A stretch of DNA of 64,000 nt from CAJQQY01 sp964564545 (lineage in GTDB: Bacteria; Bacteroidota; Bacteroidia; Chitinophagales; Saprospiraceae): the NCBI GenBank assembly GCA_964564545.1, contig CAZMBP010000055.1:1-64000 (forward strand). The letters run 5' to 3'. Below are positions 40,429 to 50,125 of the stretch, piece after piece. A program made the position numbers and the translations under genes. The notes beneath the pieces are model-generated. The model made no database searches and was not told where the DNA came from. It saw only the letters and a list, made by a program, of their open reading frames with translations. Position 1 is the first letter of the stretch; each line of letters begins with the position of its first letter.

Positions 40429-42192
40429 ATGATTCAGATATTTAGAATTTCCCTTATTCTAATTTTCCTACCTATATATATAAGTGTGCAAGGCCAAGGA
40501 ACTATCGTCCCCTTTGGCAATGATGCTTACCATATCATGGACCGCCTTGAAATCAAAACAGGAATTCCTACTCCTTTTCATTCCTCGTTTAAATACTATT
40601 TGCGTCGAGATATTACAAACTATGCAATGCAAGTAGATACGACTTTTGAAGATTTGTCAATCCTAGATGTCCAGGATCTGAATTATATTTTTAGAGATAA
40701 TAATGAGTGGTTAGGATTAACGGAATTCCCAACCACTTTGGTTGGACCAAAAGAAGGGGAGGAGTCGATTGCTAAAATGAGTAGAACTGAGAAGAGGTAT
40801 TTTGCCAGAGAAAAACCCATTTTAAAATACTTCTATCGAACGCCTGCTAACTTTTACGAAGCACATACCAAACATTTTCACTTGAAGATTAATCCAATGA
40901 TTGATTTTAAAATGGGACAAGATTCAGAAGATCCTGAGTTGGTCTTTTTAAATCGAAGAGGAATCGAAGTGCGAGGTGGAATTGATGATCGGATCTTTTT
41001 TTATTCGAATATTGTAGAATCGCAAGCGAGATTTCCGAGTTTTGTGAATCGAAGGGTGAATCAAGATTTAGCAATTCCAGGACAAGGTTTTTACAAAACC
41101 TATAAAAGTACCATTTTCGATATCACCAATGGACTTGATTATTTAAATTCTGAAAGTTACTTAGGATTTAATGTGACCAAACATGTAGGTGTTCAATTTG
41201 GCTATGGAAAAAATAAAATAGGGGAGGGGGAGCGGTCCTTACTCTTGTCAGATTTCGCGAATAATTATTTGTATTTGAAATTGAATACTCGAGTATGGAA
41301 ATTTCATTATCAGAATATTTTTGCGGAGTTGTCACCTATTACAGTAAGTGATAGAAGGGGGAATAATTTGTTACCTAAAAAATATATGGCAGCACATTAT
41401 TTGAATTTTAACTTGACAAAAAACTTGACCTTTGGAATTTATGAGGCAGTAATGTTTGGTCGAAACAATAATTTTGAATTTCAATATTTGAATCCACTAA
41501 TTTTTTATCGAACGGTGGAAGGATTTATTGGTAGTCCAGATAATGTTCTTTTGGGAAGTAATATCAAATGGAACTTATTTAACCGATTTCAATTGTATGG
41601 TCAGTTTGTTTTGGATGAATTTAAGTTTGATGAATTATTTATAGAACGCAGAGGGTGGTGGGCCAATAAATATGGAATTCAAGCTGGTGTGAAATATATA
41701 GATGCATTTGGAATAGATCATCTGGATGCTCAAATTGAATATAATCGAGCACGCCCATACACCTATACTCATCGAGATAGCTCTGCAAGTTATAGTCATT
41801 ATAATCAACCATTGGCTCATCCTTTAGGCGCTAATTTTGAGGAACTACTTTTAAAATTACGCTATCAACCATTTCATAAACTAGTTTTTGACAGTAGAAT
41901 ACTTTTCATGAATTATGGAGAAGATACTGAATTGGAAAACTGGGGAAGCAATGTTTTGACTACTCATTTGACAAGAGTGAGCGATTATGATAATGTAATT
42001 GGCCAAGGCGTAGGAACAAACACCCTAATTATTGGAATCGACGCCAGCTACCAAATCTATCACAACATGTACATTGATGCCCATTTCTTCTATCGAAAAA
42101 TGGATAGCGAAAATGACGCACTAGACAACACAACCAATTACATCGGCGGAGGCTTTAGAATGAATATTGGAAAAACGAGAATGGATTTTTAG
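40429..42192 (+). CDS. Outer-membrane beta-barrel protein, Wzi/capsule-assembly-like
   Basis: 587 residues. A signal peptide (1-22, ending VQGQG) is followed by a short periplasmic domain and a long stretch of alternating aromatic beta strands (RIFFYSNIVESQARF, YLGFNVTKHVGVQFGYGKNKIG, FQLYGQFVLDEFKF, YGIQAGVKYIDAFGIDHLDAQIEYNRARPYTY). The segment HYNQPLAHPLGANFEELLLKL is characteristic of Wzi-type capsule-assembly barrels in Bacteroidota, and the C-terminal strand is short (GGGFRMNIGKTRMDF). Wzi binds nascent capsule at the cell surface. Location among capsule genes supports this; porin-like function remains possible. Confidence 0.7.
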   Translation: MIQIFRISLILIFLPIYISVQGQGTIVPFGNDAYHIMDRLEIKTGIPTPFHSSFKYYLRRDITNYAMQVDTTFEDLSILDVQDLNYIFRDNNEWLGLTEFPTTLVGPKEGEESIAKMSRTEKRYFAREKPILKYFYRTPANFYEAHTKHFHLKINPMIDFKMGQDSEDPELVFLNRRGIEVRGGIDDRIFFYSNIVESQARFPSFVNRRVNQDLAIPGQGFYKTYKSTIFDITNGLDYLNSESYLGFNVTKHVGVQFGYGKNKIGEGERSLLLSDFANNYLYLKLNTRVWKFHYQNIFAELSPITVSDRRGNNLLPKKYMAAHYLNFNLTKNLTFGIYEAVMFGRNNNFEFQYLNPLIFYRTVEGFIGSPDNVLLGSNIKWNLFNRFQLYGQFVLDEFKFDELFIERRGWWANKYGIQAGVKYIDAFGIDHLDAQIEYNRARPYTYTHRDSSASYSHYNQPLAHPLGANFEELLLKLRYQPFHKLVFDSRILFMNYGEDTELENWGSNVLTTHLTRVSDYDNVIGQGVGTNTLIIGIDASYQIYHNMYIDAHFFYRKMDSENDALDNTTNYIGGGFRMNIGKTRMDF

Positions 42193-42284
42193 GATAATTT
42201 CAAATAGTCTCTTAACGCATTAAATTTTCTATTCATTTGAAAAAACACTTAACTCACCTTAAAAAACCCATAGTTTAAATTTTT

Positions 42285-42292
42285 TATATTTG
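42285..42292 (+). promoter_or_regulatory. Candidate -7 promoter box of the histidine kinase gene
   Basis: TATATTTG matches TAnnTTTG. No convincing -33 TTG is present. It lies 82 bp before the start codon, with a heptad repeat array in between. Confidence 0.35.
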
Positions 42293-42332
42293 AGAAATTG
42301 AACATAAACTCTATGTTTGAATTGCTTTTCAA

Positions 42333-42370
42333 AAACGTTCAACGTCCATCGTAAAACGTCTAACGTTAAA
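42333..42370 (+). repeat. AACGTnn heptad array, site 2
   Basis: Units AACGTTC, AACGTCC, ATCGTAA, AACGTCT, AACGTTA directly precede the histidine kinase ATG at 42375, so they form its 5' leader. Confidence 0.6.
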
Positions 42371-42374
42371 AAAC

Positions 42375-43406
42375 ATGTGGTTTAAAGATTTCTATTTTAA
42401 AAAGCGGAGGTACATTTTAGTCTATTGCCTGATCTGGTTTGTAGGGATCTTTTTTATTGGTCAAAGACAAGCGGACCGAAGTTTATTGGAAACGGTGCAA
42501 TGGATTCTGATGGTGATGATAGTGGATGCGCCGGTGGTTTTCTTTACAGTATTTTATGTTTTCCAAAAATATTTCACGCCTAAAAAAATTATCCAATTTG
42601 CCATTTTAGTGGGACTTGGCAATCTGTTGACGGTATTTGCGTACTATGGTTTAAATGAGTTTTTTGGCATTGGGAAGTTTAGTTTTCCAAGTTTGGAAAA
42701 AGATTGGACCGCTATTCTATTTCAAATCCAGCAACATACATTTACGGAAATTTTCCATACCGTTTTTATTTCATCGCTTTTGTTGGGCGTTCAATATTAT
42801 GATTTTAAAAGAAAATATTTAGAACTCGAAAATGAAAAGGCACAAGCAGAATTACAATTACTTAAGGCACAAATTAATCCTCATTTTTTGTTCAACAACC
42901 TGAATGTTTTATCTTCTTTAATCAAAAAAGATACGGATGCAGCAGATGAATTTATCACTCGTTTTTCCAAATTGTATCGCTATTTATTGAAGAGTAAAAA
43001 CAAGGATTTTGTAAGCCTTTCGGAAGAGTTAGATTTCCTCAATGACTATGTTTTTTTATTAAAAAAACGATTTGGAGAAGCTTATCAGATTGATCAGAAA
43101 TTAGGAATAGGGGAGGAGGTGCAATATTCGATTTTACCAGCATCCTTGCAAGGGTTAATTGAAAATGCTGTCAAACACAACGAAGGTTTCCATGCGGCTC
43201 CGCTAAAAATAGAAATGAATATCGAAGGTGATTTTTTGGTGGTAAAAAATGAAATACGACCCAAATTTGATCCAGTAGAATCAATCGGAAGTGGATTAAA
43301 AAATTTGAATATGAGGTATCAAATGTTGACGAATACGTCAATAAAAATTTTAAAAGAAAATGGAATATTTGAGGTACGAATTCCATTGATAAAAACCGTT
43401 CTTTGA
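42375..43406 (+). CDS. LytS/YehU-type sensor histidine kinase
   Basis: 343 residues. Four membrane helices (about 13-29, 44-64, 72-92, 124-140) with hardly any extracellular loop are followed by a coiled linker and the His_kinase domain. The H-box is INPHFLFNNLNVLSSLIKK with phosphoacceptor His170, and the ATP-binding N-box is GLIENAVKHNEG. The usual G box is short (IGSGLKNLNMRYQML). It should phosphorylate the LytTR regulator encoded next. The signal is unknown. The stop codon lies inside a long hairpin repeat that fills the gap to the regulator gene. Confidence 0.85.
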   Translation: MWFKDFYFKKRRYILVYCLIWFVGIFFIGQRQADRSLLETVQWILMVMIVDAPVVFFTVFYVFQKYFTPKKIIQFAILVGLGNLLTVFAYYGLNEFFGIGKFSFPSLEKDWTAILFQIQQHTFTEIFHTVFISSLLLGVQYYDFKRKYLELENEKAQAELQLLKAQINPHFLFNNLNVLSSLIKKDTDAADEFITRFSKLYRYLLKSKNKDFVSLSEELDFLNDYVFLLKKRFGEAYQIDQKLGIGEEVQYSILPASLQGLIENAVKHNEGFHAAPLKIEMNIEGDFLVVKNEIRPKFDPVESIGSGLKNLNMRYQMLTNTSIKILKENGIFEVRIPLIKTVL

Positions 43407-43504
43407 CAAATTCTGTGGTCAGACAAAAGTTGGAAATAAAACGACCGAAGGAAGTGTTATTTCCAACTTTTGTCTGACTTAAAACACGGGATTTATCAAA
43501 GAAC
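43398..43504 (+). repeat. Long CTGTGGTC hairpin element, copy 1
   Basis: The inner stem is 22 bp and perfect (43418-43439 with 43457-43478), with a 17-base loop holding GACCGAAGGAAGTG. The outer stem GTTCTTTGA / TCAAAGAAC closes the element with some internal mismatches. It overlaps the kinase stop codon and ends 16 bp before the regulator ATG, so it lies inside the two-gene transcript. Confidence 0.8.
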
Positions 43505-43520
43505 CATAAAACATTTCAGC

Positions 43521-44282
43521 ATGAAAATAATCATCATCGAAGACGAAGTTTTAGCAGCTGAAAAATTAACGGATTTTATTAAAGAATATGATTCGAAGAT
43601 GGAGATTTTGGCAACCTTGGATAGCGTACGAGGATGCATCAATTGGTTTGAAAAAAACGAAATGCCCAACCTGATTTTTTCTGATATCGAATTATTAGAT
43701 GGTAATGTGTTTTCTTTTTTTCAAACCAAAAAAATCACTTGCCCCATCATATTTGCTACGGCTTACGACGAATTTTTGATGAAAGCCTTTAATGAAAATG
43801 GAATTGCTTATTTGCTCAAACCTTTTGATTTTAAACAGTTTCAGCAGGCGATGGAAAAGTATGAGCAATTAAAAAACAACTTTGAAAACTTTGATGATTT
43901 TTTAATAGATAAAATCAAAACTTCCTTTTCTCGCAATGAAAATGATTTTAAAAAACGCTTCGCAGTAAAAACTTCGAAGGGGATTTTTATCATCAATGTC
44001 GATGAAATTGCCTTCATTCGAGCAGAGGAAGGTTTGGTTTTTTGCACCACCAAGAATCAAAAGAAATTTACCTTAAATCATTCTTTAAATGAGCTCGAAC
44101 AATTATTGAATCCAACTGTTTTTTTCAGACTTAATCGAAGTGAAATAGTCAATGTCAATTTTATCGAAAAATTAGAAAACTATTTCAATGATCGATTAAG
44201 TGTTAGTTTGAGCAATTTTGAAGAAAAATTAATTTCAAGTGCGAGTCGAACGGCTGCTTTACGTCGTTGGATTGATCAGTAA
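43521..44282 (+). CDS. LytTR-family response regulator
   Basis: 253 residues from the ATG at 43521. A TTG start at 43470 would read through the hairpin repeat and is rejected because the receiver domain starts cleanly at MKIIIIEDEVLAAEKL. Phosphoacceptor Asp55 lies in LIFSDIELLDG, and the conserved Lys in YLLKPFDF. The C-terminal LytTR DNA-binding domain spans about 150-250 (FAVKTSKGIFIINVDEIAFI, RLNRSEIVNVNFIEKLENYF). Together with the upstream kinase it forms a complete two-component system. Targets are unknown; LytTR sites are direct repeats that could not be identified here. Confidence 0.88.
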   Translation: MKIIIIEDEVLAAEKLTDFIKEYDSKMEILATLDSVRGCINWFEKNEMPNLIFSDIELLDGNVFSFFQTKKITCPIIFATAYDEFLMKAFNENGIAYLLKPFDFKQFQQAMEKYEQLKNNFENFDDFLIDKIKTSFSRNENDFKKRFAVKTSKGIFIINVDEIAFIRAEEGLVFCTTKNQKKFTLNHSLNELEQLLNPTVFFRLNRSEIVNVNFIEKLENYFNDRLSVSLSNFEEKLISSASRTAALRRWIDQ

Positions 44283-44315
44283 GGCGATTCTCTAGAATCG
44301 TAAAAAACATTTTTT

Positions 44316-44350
44316 TTGCGCAAAAAAATTACTCAAACTTTTTACTTTTG
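44316..44350 (+). promoter_or_regulatory. Candidate metH promoter
   Basis: A -33 TTG (44316-44318) and a -7 box TACTTTTG (44343-44350) are separated by 24 bases, slightly more than usual. It lies 46 bp before the metH ATG. No cobalamin riboswitch fits in the 113-bp gap. Confidence 0.45.
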
Positions 44351-44395
44351 CCCTTTCAAAATTGTTTTTAAGAACCCTAATAGGAATTTACTTAT

Positions 44396-47300
44396 ATGAA
44401 AAATATCCATAATATAGCGAAAGAAAGAATTTTGGTCCTCGATGGTGCCATGGGTACCATGATTCAGGAGTATCAACTAGAAGAGAAAGATTATCGAGGG
44501 GAACGATTCGCAGATTTTCATTTGGACATTAAAGGAAATAATGAGCTTCTTTCAATCACTCGACCTGATGTGATTGAGGCCATTCATAAAGCATATTTAG
44601 AAGCTGGTTCAGATATCATTGAGACGAATACGTTTAGTGCAACTTCGATTGCTCAGGCGGATTACGAAATGGAAGATTTGGCCTATGAAATGAATCTCGA
44701 ATCAGCCAAAGCAGCTCGTCGGGCAGCAGATTTTTATACGGAGAAAACACCTGAGAAACCACGATTTGTCGCAGGTGCTTTTGGTCCTACCAATCGAACG
44801 GCTTCCCTTTCGCCGGATGTCAATAATCCAGGTTATCGAGCCGTGACTTTTGACCAATTGAAAGATGCCTATTATGAACAAGCGAGAGGTTTGATGGATG
44901 GGGGAGTGGACCTACTTTTGGTGGAAACGATTTTTGATACTTTGAATGCGAAAGCGGCACTTTATGCCATCGATCAATTATTTGATGAAAGAAGGGAGAA
45001 GTTGCCGATTATGGTTTCGGGAACAATTACTGATGCTAGTGGACGAACCCTTTCGGGTCAAACTGCAGAGGCATTTTGGATTTCAGTAAGCCATTTGGAT
45101 TTGTTTAGTGTTGGATTTAATTGCGCTTTGGGTGCGCCTGAGATGAGACCACATATTCAAACCCTTTCAAAAATTGCTAACTGCTTTGTGAGTGCTTATC
45201 CTAATGCAGGGTTGCCCAATGAGTTTGGAGAGTATGATCAAAGCGCAGAAGAAATGCAACAATATATACGTGATTTCGCCACCAATAATTTTGTCAATAT
45301 AATAGGTGGATGTTGTGGAACGACACCGGATCATATTAATGCGATGGCGGAAGGCGTAAAAGGAATTCCACCCAGAGAAATTCCAACGCTTCCTGGTTAT
45401 ACTCAATTGAGTGGGTTGGAACCTTTGGTGATTCGACCTGAGACGAATTTTGTCAATGTTGGAGAAAGAACCAATGTGACGGGTTCTCGAAAATTTGCTC
45501 GATTAATTAAGTCGGGAGATTATGCGGAGGCATTAAGTGTGGCGCAACAACAAGTGGAAGGTGGTGCTCAAATCATCGATGTCAATATGGATGAAGGACT
45601 GTTGGATTCGAAAGAGGCGATGGTGACTTTCCTCAATTTGATTGCTTCTGAACCAGACATTTCGAAGCTGCCGATCATGATTGATTCGTCAAAATTTGAG
45701 GTGATCGAAGCAGGTTTAAAATGTGTGCAAGGGAAATGTGTGGTGAATTCGATTTCAATGAAAGAAGGGGAGGAGCAGTTTATCCAACAAGCTAAAATAG
45801 TGAGAAGATATGGAGCGGCAGCAGTCGTGATGGCATTTGATGAAGAAGGACAAGCGGATACGATTGAAAGAAAAGTGGAGATTTGTAAAAGAGCTTATGA
45901 TATTTTAGTCGATCAAGTTGGCTTTAAACCACAAGACATCATTTTTGATCCAAATATTTTTGCGGTCGCAACTGGAATTGCTGAACACAATGAATATGCG
46001 ATCAATTTTATCGAAGCGACCCGACAAATCAAAGAACTTTGCCCAGGCGCAAAAGTGAGTGGGGGAGTGTCCAATATTTCATTTTCTTTCCGAGGAAATA
46101 ATGCCGTTCGAGAAGCCATGCATGCTGCATTTTTATACCATGCGGTGAATGCTGGAATGGATATGGGAATTGTGAATGCAGGAATGATGGAAGTATATTC
46201 TGATGTTCCAAAAGAATTATTGACATTGGTTGAAGATGTTTTATTTAATCGAACGGAAAATGCGACGGAAGCTTTGACAGATTATGCTGAACGCGTAAAA
46301 GGTGGAGGAAAACAGATTGTCAAAGATTTGAGTTGGAGAGAAAAACCGTTGAAGGAGAGATTGACGCATTCGTTGGTTCGAGGAATTACGGAATTTATTG
46401 TGGAAGATACGGAGGAGGCGAGATTGCAATTTGAGCATCCTTTGGAAGTAATTGAAGGGCCATTGATGGATGGGATGAATGTGGTGGGTGATTTATTTGG
46501 TTCTGGAAAAATGTTTTTACCGCAAGTGGTCAAAAGTGCTCGGGTAATGAAAAAAGCGGTGGCACATTTGAATCCATTTATCGAAGCATTAAAACAAGAG
46601 GGAGATAGTTCTTCCAAGGGAAAAATCTTAATGGCAACTGTAAAAGGGGATGTGCATGATATTGGGAAAAATATCGTAGGCGTGGTGCTCGGATGTAATA
46701 ATTATGAAATCATCGACATGGGCGTGATGGTGAGTTGTGACAATATTTTGAAAAAAGCGCGAGAGGAAAATGTAGACATCATTGGCTTAAGTGGATTGAT
46801 TACGCCTTCCTTGGATGAAATGGTTTATGTGGCCAAAGAGATGCAACGATTAAATATGAAGATGCCATTGATGATCGGAGGAGCAACCACTTCAAAAACA
46901 CATACGGCGGTCAAAGTGGAGCCACAATATAAAGGTACAACGGTGCATGTTTTAGATGCATCTAGAAGTGTGGCGGTGGCGAGTTCCTTGTTGAGTCAAG
47001 ATGATGATACGCGGAATGATTTTATTTTAAATACCAAAGAAGAATACGAGCGAGTTCGAGAATTACGAGGAAACCGGAAGTCTTCTAAAAAATATTTAAC
47101 CCTGAAAAAAGCAAGAGAAAATCGCTTGCAATTGGATTGGGCAAATTATGATCCACCTAAGCCAACTTTTTTAGGAACAAAAGTTTTCGAAAATTATTCT
47201 TTGGAAGAATTGTCAGAATATATTGATTGGACTCCTTTCTTTTCGACTTGGGAATTACGAGGGAAATATCCAGCGATTTTCGAAGATTCCTTCGTAGGGG

Positions 47301-48073
47301 AGGAGGCGAAAAAATTATTCAACGATGCCCAAAGTATGCTTCGAAGAATTATTGATGAAAAATGGTTGACGGCAAAAGCAGTCATTGGTTTTTTCCCAGC
47401 CAACTCAGTAAATGAAGATGATCTAGAAATTTACGCTGATGAAAATAGAACTGAAGTTGTTGAAACTTTAAACAACCTGCGACAACAAAGACAAAAAGCA
47501 CCGGGTCAAAAAAATATTTCGCTAACTGATTTTATCGCTCCAAAAGAAAGTGGCAAATCAGATTACATCGGTTCATTTGCAGTTACTGCTGGAATTGGAA
47601 TCGAAAAATGGGTGAAAAAATTTGAAGCGGAACATGATGATTACAATGCCATTTTGTTAAAAGCCCTGGCGGACCGCTTGGCAGAAGCTTTTGCCGAAAG
47701 AATGCATGGTCGAGTGCGAAATGAATTTTGGGCTTATACCGAAGAATCATTTACGAACGAAGAATTGATTTCTGAAAAATATCAAGGCATTCGTCCAGCA
47801 CCAGGTTATCCAGCTTGTCCTGAGCATACCGAAAAAGGGAAATTATTTAGCATGCTTGATGTGGAAAAAAATACGTCGATTCAATTGACGGAAAGTTTTG
47901 CGATGTATCCAGCAGCTGCGGTGAGTGGTTGGTATTTTTCACATCCGGAATCTAAATATTTTGGGTTGGGGCAAATTTCAAAGGATCAGCTAGAAGATTA
48001 TGCGAACCGAAAAGGAATGGGCATCGAAGAAGCGGAAAAATGGTTAGCACCGACGTTGAATTATGATGTGTAA
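44396..48073 (+). CDS. metH: Cobalamin-dependent methionine synthase
   Basis: 1225 residues, full length. In order: homocysteine domain (1-330, DGAMGTMIQEY, with zinc-binding Cys in GFNCALG and GGCCGTTP); pterin/methyl-THF domain (about 350-620, FVNVGERTNVTGSRKF, IIDVNMDEG); cap and B12-binding domain (about 650-890, KGDVHDIGKNIVGVVLG with cobalt-ligand His754, DIIGLSGLITPSLDEM); and the SAM-reactivation domain (about 930-1225, RPAPGYPACPEHTEK). It methylates homocysteine to methionine in the cytoplasm. It is a housekeeping gene with no obvious functional tie to its neighbours, which argues that this part of the window is chromosomal. Confidence 0.95.
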   Translation: MKNIHNIAKERILVLDGAMGTMIQEYQLEEKDYRGERFADFHLDIKGNNELLSITRPDVIEAIHKAYLEAGSDIIETNTFSATSIAQADYEMEDLAYEMNLESAKAARRAADFYTEKTPEKPRFVAGAFGPTNRTASLSPDVNNPGYRAVTFDQLKDAYYEQARGLMDGGVDLLLVETIFDTLNAKAALYAIDQLFDERREKLPIMVSGTITDASGRTLSGQTAEAFWISVSHLDLFSVGFNCALGAPEMRPHIQTLSKIANCFVSAYPNAGLPNEFGEYDQSAEEMQQYIRDFATNNFVNIIGGCCGTTPDHINAMAEGVKGIPPREIPTLPGYTQLSGLEPLVIRPETNFVNVGERTNVTGSRKFARLIKSGDYAEALSVAQQQVEGGAQIIDVNMDEGLLDSKEAMVTFLNLIASEPDISKLPIMIDSSKFEVIEAGLKCVQGKCVVNSISMKEGEEQFIQQAKIVRRYGAAAVVMAFDEEGQADTIERKVEICKRAYDILVDQVGFKPQDIIFDPNIFAVATGIAEHNEYAINFIEATRQIKELCPGAKVSGGVSNISFSFRGNNAVREAMHAAFLYHAVNAGMDMGIVNAGMMEVYSDVPKELLTLVEDVLFNRTENATEALTDYAERVKGGGKQIVKDLSWREKPLKERLTHSLVRGITEFIVEDTEEARLQFEHPLEVIEGPLMDGMNVVGDLFGSGKMFLPQVVKSARVMKKAVAHLNPFIEALKQEGDSSSKGKILMATVKGDVHDIGKNIVGVVLGCNNYEIIDMGVMVSCDNILKKAREENVDIIGLSGLITPSLDEMVYVAKEMQRLNMKMPLMIGGATTSKTHTAVKVEPQYKGTTVHVLDASRSVAVASSLLSQDDDTRNDFILNTKEEYERVRELRGNRKSSKKYLTLKKARENRLQLDWANYDPPKPTFLGTKVFENYSLEELSEYIDWTPFFSTWELRGKYPAIFEDSFVGEEAKKLFNDAQSMLRRIIDEKWLTAKAVIGFFPANSVNEDDLEIYADENRTEVVETLNNLRQQRQKAPGQKNISLTDFIAPKESGKSDYIGSFAVTAGIGIEKWVKKFEAEHDDYNAILLKALADRLAEAFAERMHGRVRNEFWAYTEESFTNEELISEKYQGIRPAPGYPACPEHTEKGKLFSMLDVEKNTSIQLTESFAMYPAAAVSGWYFSHPESKYFGLGQISKDQLEDYANRKGMGIEEAEKWLAPTLNYDV

Positions 48074-48312
48074 AGGATTATAAAAAATTGATATATAAAA
48101 TGTAATTTTGCACTCTGAAATCCCGGTATTTATTATTTCAAGGCGCAAAAAAACGAACTATTACTTAACATATTGAAAATCAGTTCTATACCGACTAGGT
48201 GTCAACCTATTTTAGGACGATACAATTTAGCTGATAATTATTCTTATGTTAAGTAGAAAGTGATTTTCAATGTATTATACTGAAAAAGGTTGACCGGTAA
48301 AAGTACCGATCA

Positions 48313-48726
48313 ATGAAAAGAAAGAAGCCCTACTACTCAAAAAGGACAAAAAAAGAAGTAGTATTTGACTACGAAAATGGAAGAGCAACAGCAAAAGAAC
48401 TGGCGAGACTCTATGGAATATTAGGAAGTAATACTGTGAATGATTGGGTGAAAAAATATGGTAAATTAGATGCTAAAAATCTAATGAAACGACCTAAGCC
48501 GAATCCAGATGTTTCAAAAGGAAATTCAAAGGAAAAGAACAATCGCAGACAACGAAACTATGAACAAATACAGATTAGTGATTTAGAATTTGAATTAAAT
48601 GAAGCTCGATTAAAAATTAGATTGTATGCTTGTGCCTTACAAGTTGCTAGTGAAGCAACCGGAATTGATCTTTTAAAAAAAACTGGAGAACTATTGCAAC
48701 AAGAGCGTATGAAGAACGAATTATGA
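48313..48726 (+). CDS. IS3-family transposase OrfA
   Basis: 137 residues, basic. A helix-turn-helix is visible in EVVFDYENGRATAKELARLYGILGSNTVNDWVKKYG, followed by a helical segment (LEFELNEARLKIRLYACALQVASE) that serves as leucine-zipper-like coil in OrfA proteins. It recognises the terminal inverted repeats. It overlaps orfB by four bases (ATGA 48723-48726), so orfB may be expressed by coupled reinitiation rather than by the -1 frameshift common in IS3 elements; no clear slippery A6G was located at the junction. Confidence 0.8.
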   Translation: MKRKKPYYSKRTKKEVVFDYENGRATAKELARLYGILGSNTVNDWVKKYGKLDAKNLMKRPKPNPDVSKGNSKEKNNRRQRNYEQIQISDLEFELNEARLKIRLYACALQVASEATGIDLLKKTGELLQQERMKNEL

Positions 48727-49595
48727 GTATTAGCAAAGCTTGCAATTTTTTAGGATATAGTAAACAAGCTTATTTTAAAGCTAAAAATAACGAGGCTGCA
48801 AAACGTCTTAAGACTGAGTTTGCAGAGGCTTTTATACTTGAAAAGATTAAAGAAGTGAGGAGTAATTTGCCCAAATTAGGAGGATTGAAATTATATTTTT
48901 TAATCAAACCATTTCTAGTTAAAGAAGGCATTCAGATTGGTCGTGATAAGTTTTTTGAGCTATTACGAGCTCATAATCTTCTTGTAAAAAGAAGGAAACG
49001 AAATTATAAAACTACAGATAGTTCGAAGTGGAGAAATCAATACGACAATTTAGTAGAGGGCCTTCTACCCTCTCGACCAGAACAAATATGGGTAGCAGAT
49101 ATTACTTATTTTGAAACAATAGAGGAAGGAGCTGTGTATGGGCATTTAATTACTGATGCATATTCGAAAAAAATAATGGGTTATGAGGTATCAATTAATA
49201 TGAAAGCTAGCTCAACTTGTAAGGCTCTAAAAATGGCTTTAAAAAATAGGCAATACAAAAATGAGTTGATTCATCATTCAGATAGAGGAAGTCAATACTG
49301 TGCAGGAGAGTATGTGGAAATTTTGAAAAGACATAAAATCCAAATTAGTATGACCCAAAGTGGAAGTCCTTATGACAATGCTATAGCGGAGAGAATTAAT
49401 AGGATTTTAAAAGAAGAATTTTTTTTTGGGAAAACTTATTTAAATATTTTTGAAGTAAAAAAACTAACTACCTCTGCGGTAGAAATTTATAATAACTATA
49501 GACCTCATTGGAGTAATTATTTATTAACTCCTCAACAAATGCATGAACAATGTGAGGTCAAAATTAAAACGTGGAGTAAGAAAAAGGATAAGTAA
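48723..49595 (+). CDS. IS3-family transposase OrfB (DDE)
   Basis: 290 residues. An HTH_21-like N-terminal part (KIKEVRSNLPKLGGLKLYFLI, GRDKFFELLRAHNLLVKRRKR) precedes the rve integrase core. The catalytic triad is complete: Asp in QIWVADITYF, Asp in LIHHSDRGSQY, and Glu in NAIAERINRILKEEFF. The ending HWSNYLLTPQQMHE is usual for the family. It seems intact, so the element could be active. Confidence 0.9.
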   Translation: MSISKACNFLGYSKQAYFKAKNNEAAKRLKTEFAEAFILEKIKEVRSNLPKLGGLKLYFLIKPFLVKEGIQIGRDKFFELLRAHNLLVKRRKRNYKTTDSSKWRNQYDNLVEGLLPSRPEQIWVADITYFETIEEGAVYGHLITDAYSKKIMGYEVSINMKASSTCKALKMALKNRQYKNELIHHSDRGSQYCAGEYVEILKRHKIQISMTQSGSPYDNAIAERINRILKEEFFFGKTYLNIFEVKKLTTSAVEIYNNYRPHWSNYLLTPQQMHEQCEVKIKTWSKKKDK

Positions 49596-49627
49596 ATTAA
49601 TTTTAATAATTTGGTCAACCTTTTTCA

Positions 49628-50054
49628 TTATCATTCAGGTTATGTTGTTTCATCGAACATGAAAGCAAGCACTACCCTAACTGCTTTAAAAATGGCATTA
49701 AAAAATAGAATGTACAATGATGAATTAATTCATCATTCTGATCGAGGCTTCCAATATTGTTCTAAAATCTATACAAATACACTTAGAAAAAATAAAATTA
49801 AAATAAGTGTTACGCAAAATGGAAGTCCATACGAAAATGCAATAGCTGAAAGAATAAATGGAATATTGAAAGATGAATTTGGTTTAGGTGTTATATTGAA
49901 AAACTTGCAACAAGCTCAATTATTAATGAAGTATGCAGTTGAAATATACAATTTAAAAAGACCACATTGGAGTAACCAACTACTAACTCCTGACCAAATG
50001 CATCAACAAAAAGAAAGACCAATAAAAACTTGGTCGAAATTGACTAAATTGTAA
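49628..50054 (+). pseudogene. Remnant of a second IS3-family transposase (C-terminal part)
   Basis: An open frame reads from SGYVVSSNMKASTTLTAL through LIHHSDRGFQYC, NAIAERINGILKDEFGL and HWSNQLLTPDQMHQ, clearly related to the adjacent OrfB but distinct (roughly half identical by eye). The first catalytic Asp region and everything before it are missing. It begins exactly at the right end of the intact element, so the old copy was truncated by, or recombined with, the newer one. A small hairpin (TGGTC...GACCA, about 50071-50093) follows its stop. Confidence 0.8.
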
Positions 50055-50125
50055 AATTTATATTTTGAAAGTCTGGTCAAGTATTTTTAGACCAAGACAG
50101 CAATATTTAAAAACGATTAGAACAA

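Larger units (their letters stand above)
48281..49627 (+). mobile_element. IS3-family insertion sequence, 1347 bp
   Basis: The ends are 15-bp perfect inverted repeats: TGAAAAAGGTTGACC at 48281-48295 and its complement at 49613-49627, with the TG...CA termini usual for the family. It contains two overlapping frames (orfA, orfB). The 3-5 bases flanking the two ends do not match, so no target-site duplication is visible. The region 48074-48280 between metH and the element holds only inverted repeats (around TACTTAACAT and TTGAAAATCA) and no gene. Confidence 0.85.

Noticed and set aside
43470..43520. Upstream TTG start for the LytTR regulator
   Set aside because: It would translate the right arm of a hairpin repeat. 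The receiver domain begins exactly at the ATG at 43521.
44283..44395. Possible cobalamin or SAM riboswitch before metH
   Set aside because: The gap is only 113 bp and most of it is promoter and A/T tracts. No B12-box-like conserved segment or multi-stem fold was found.
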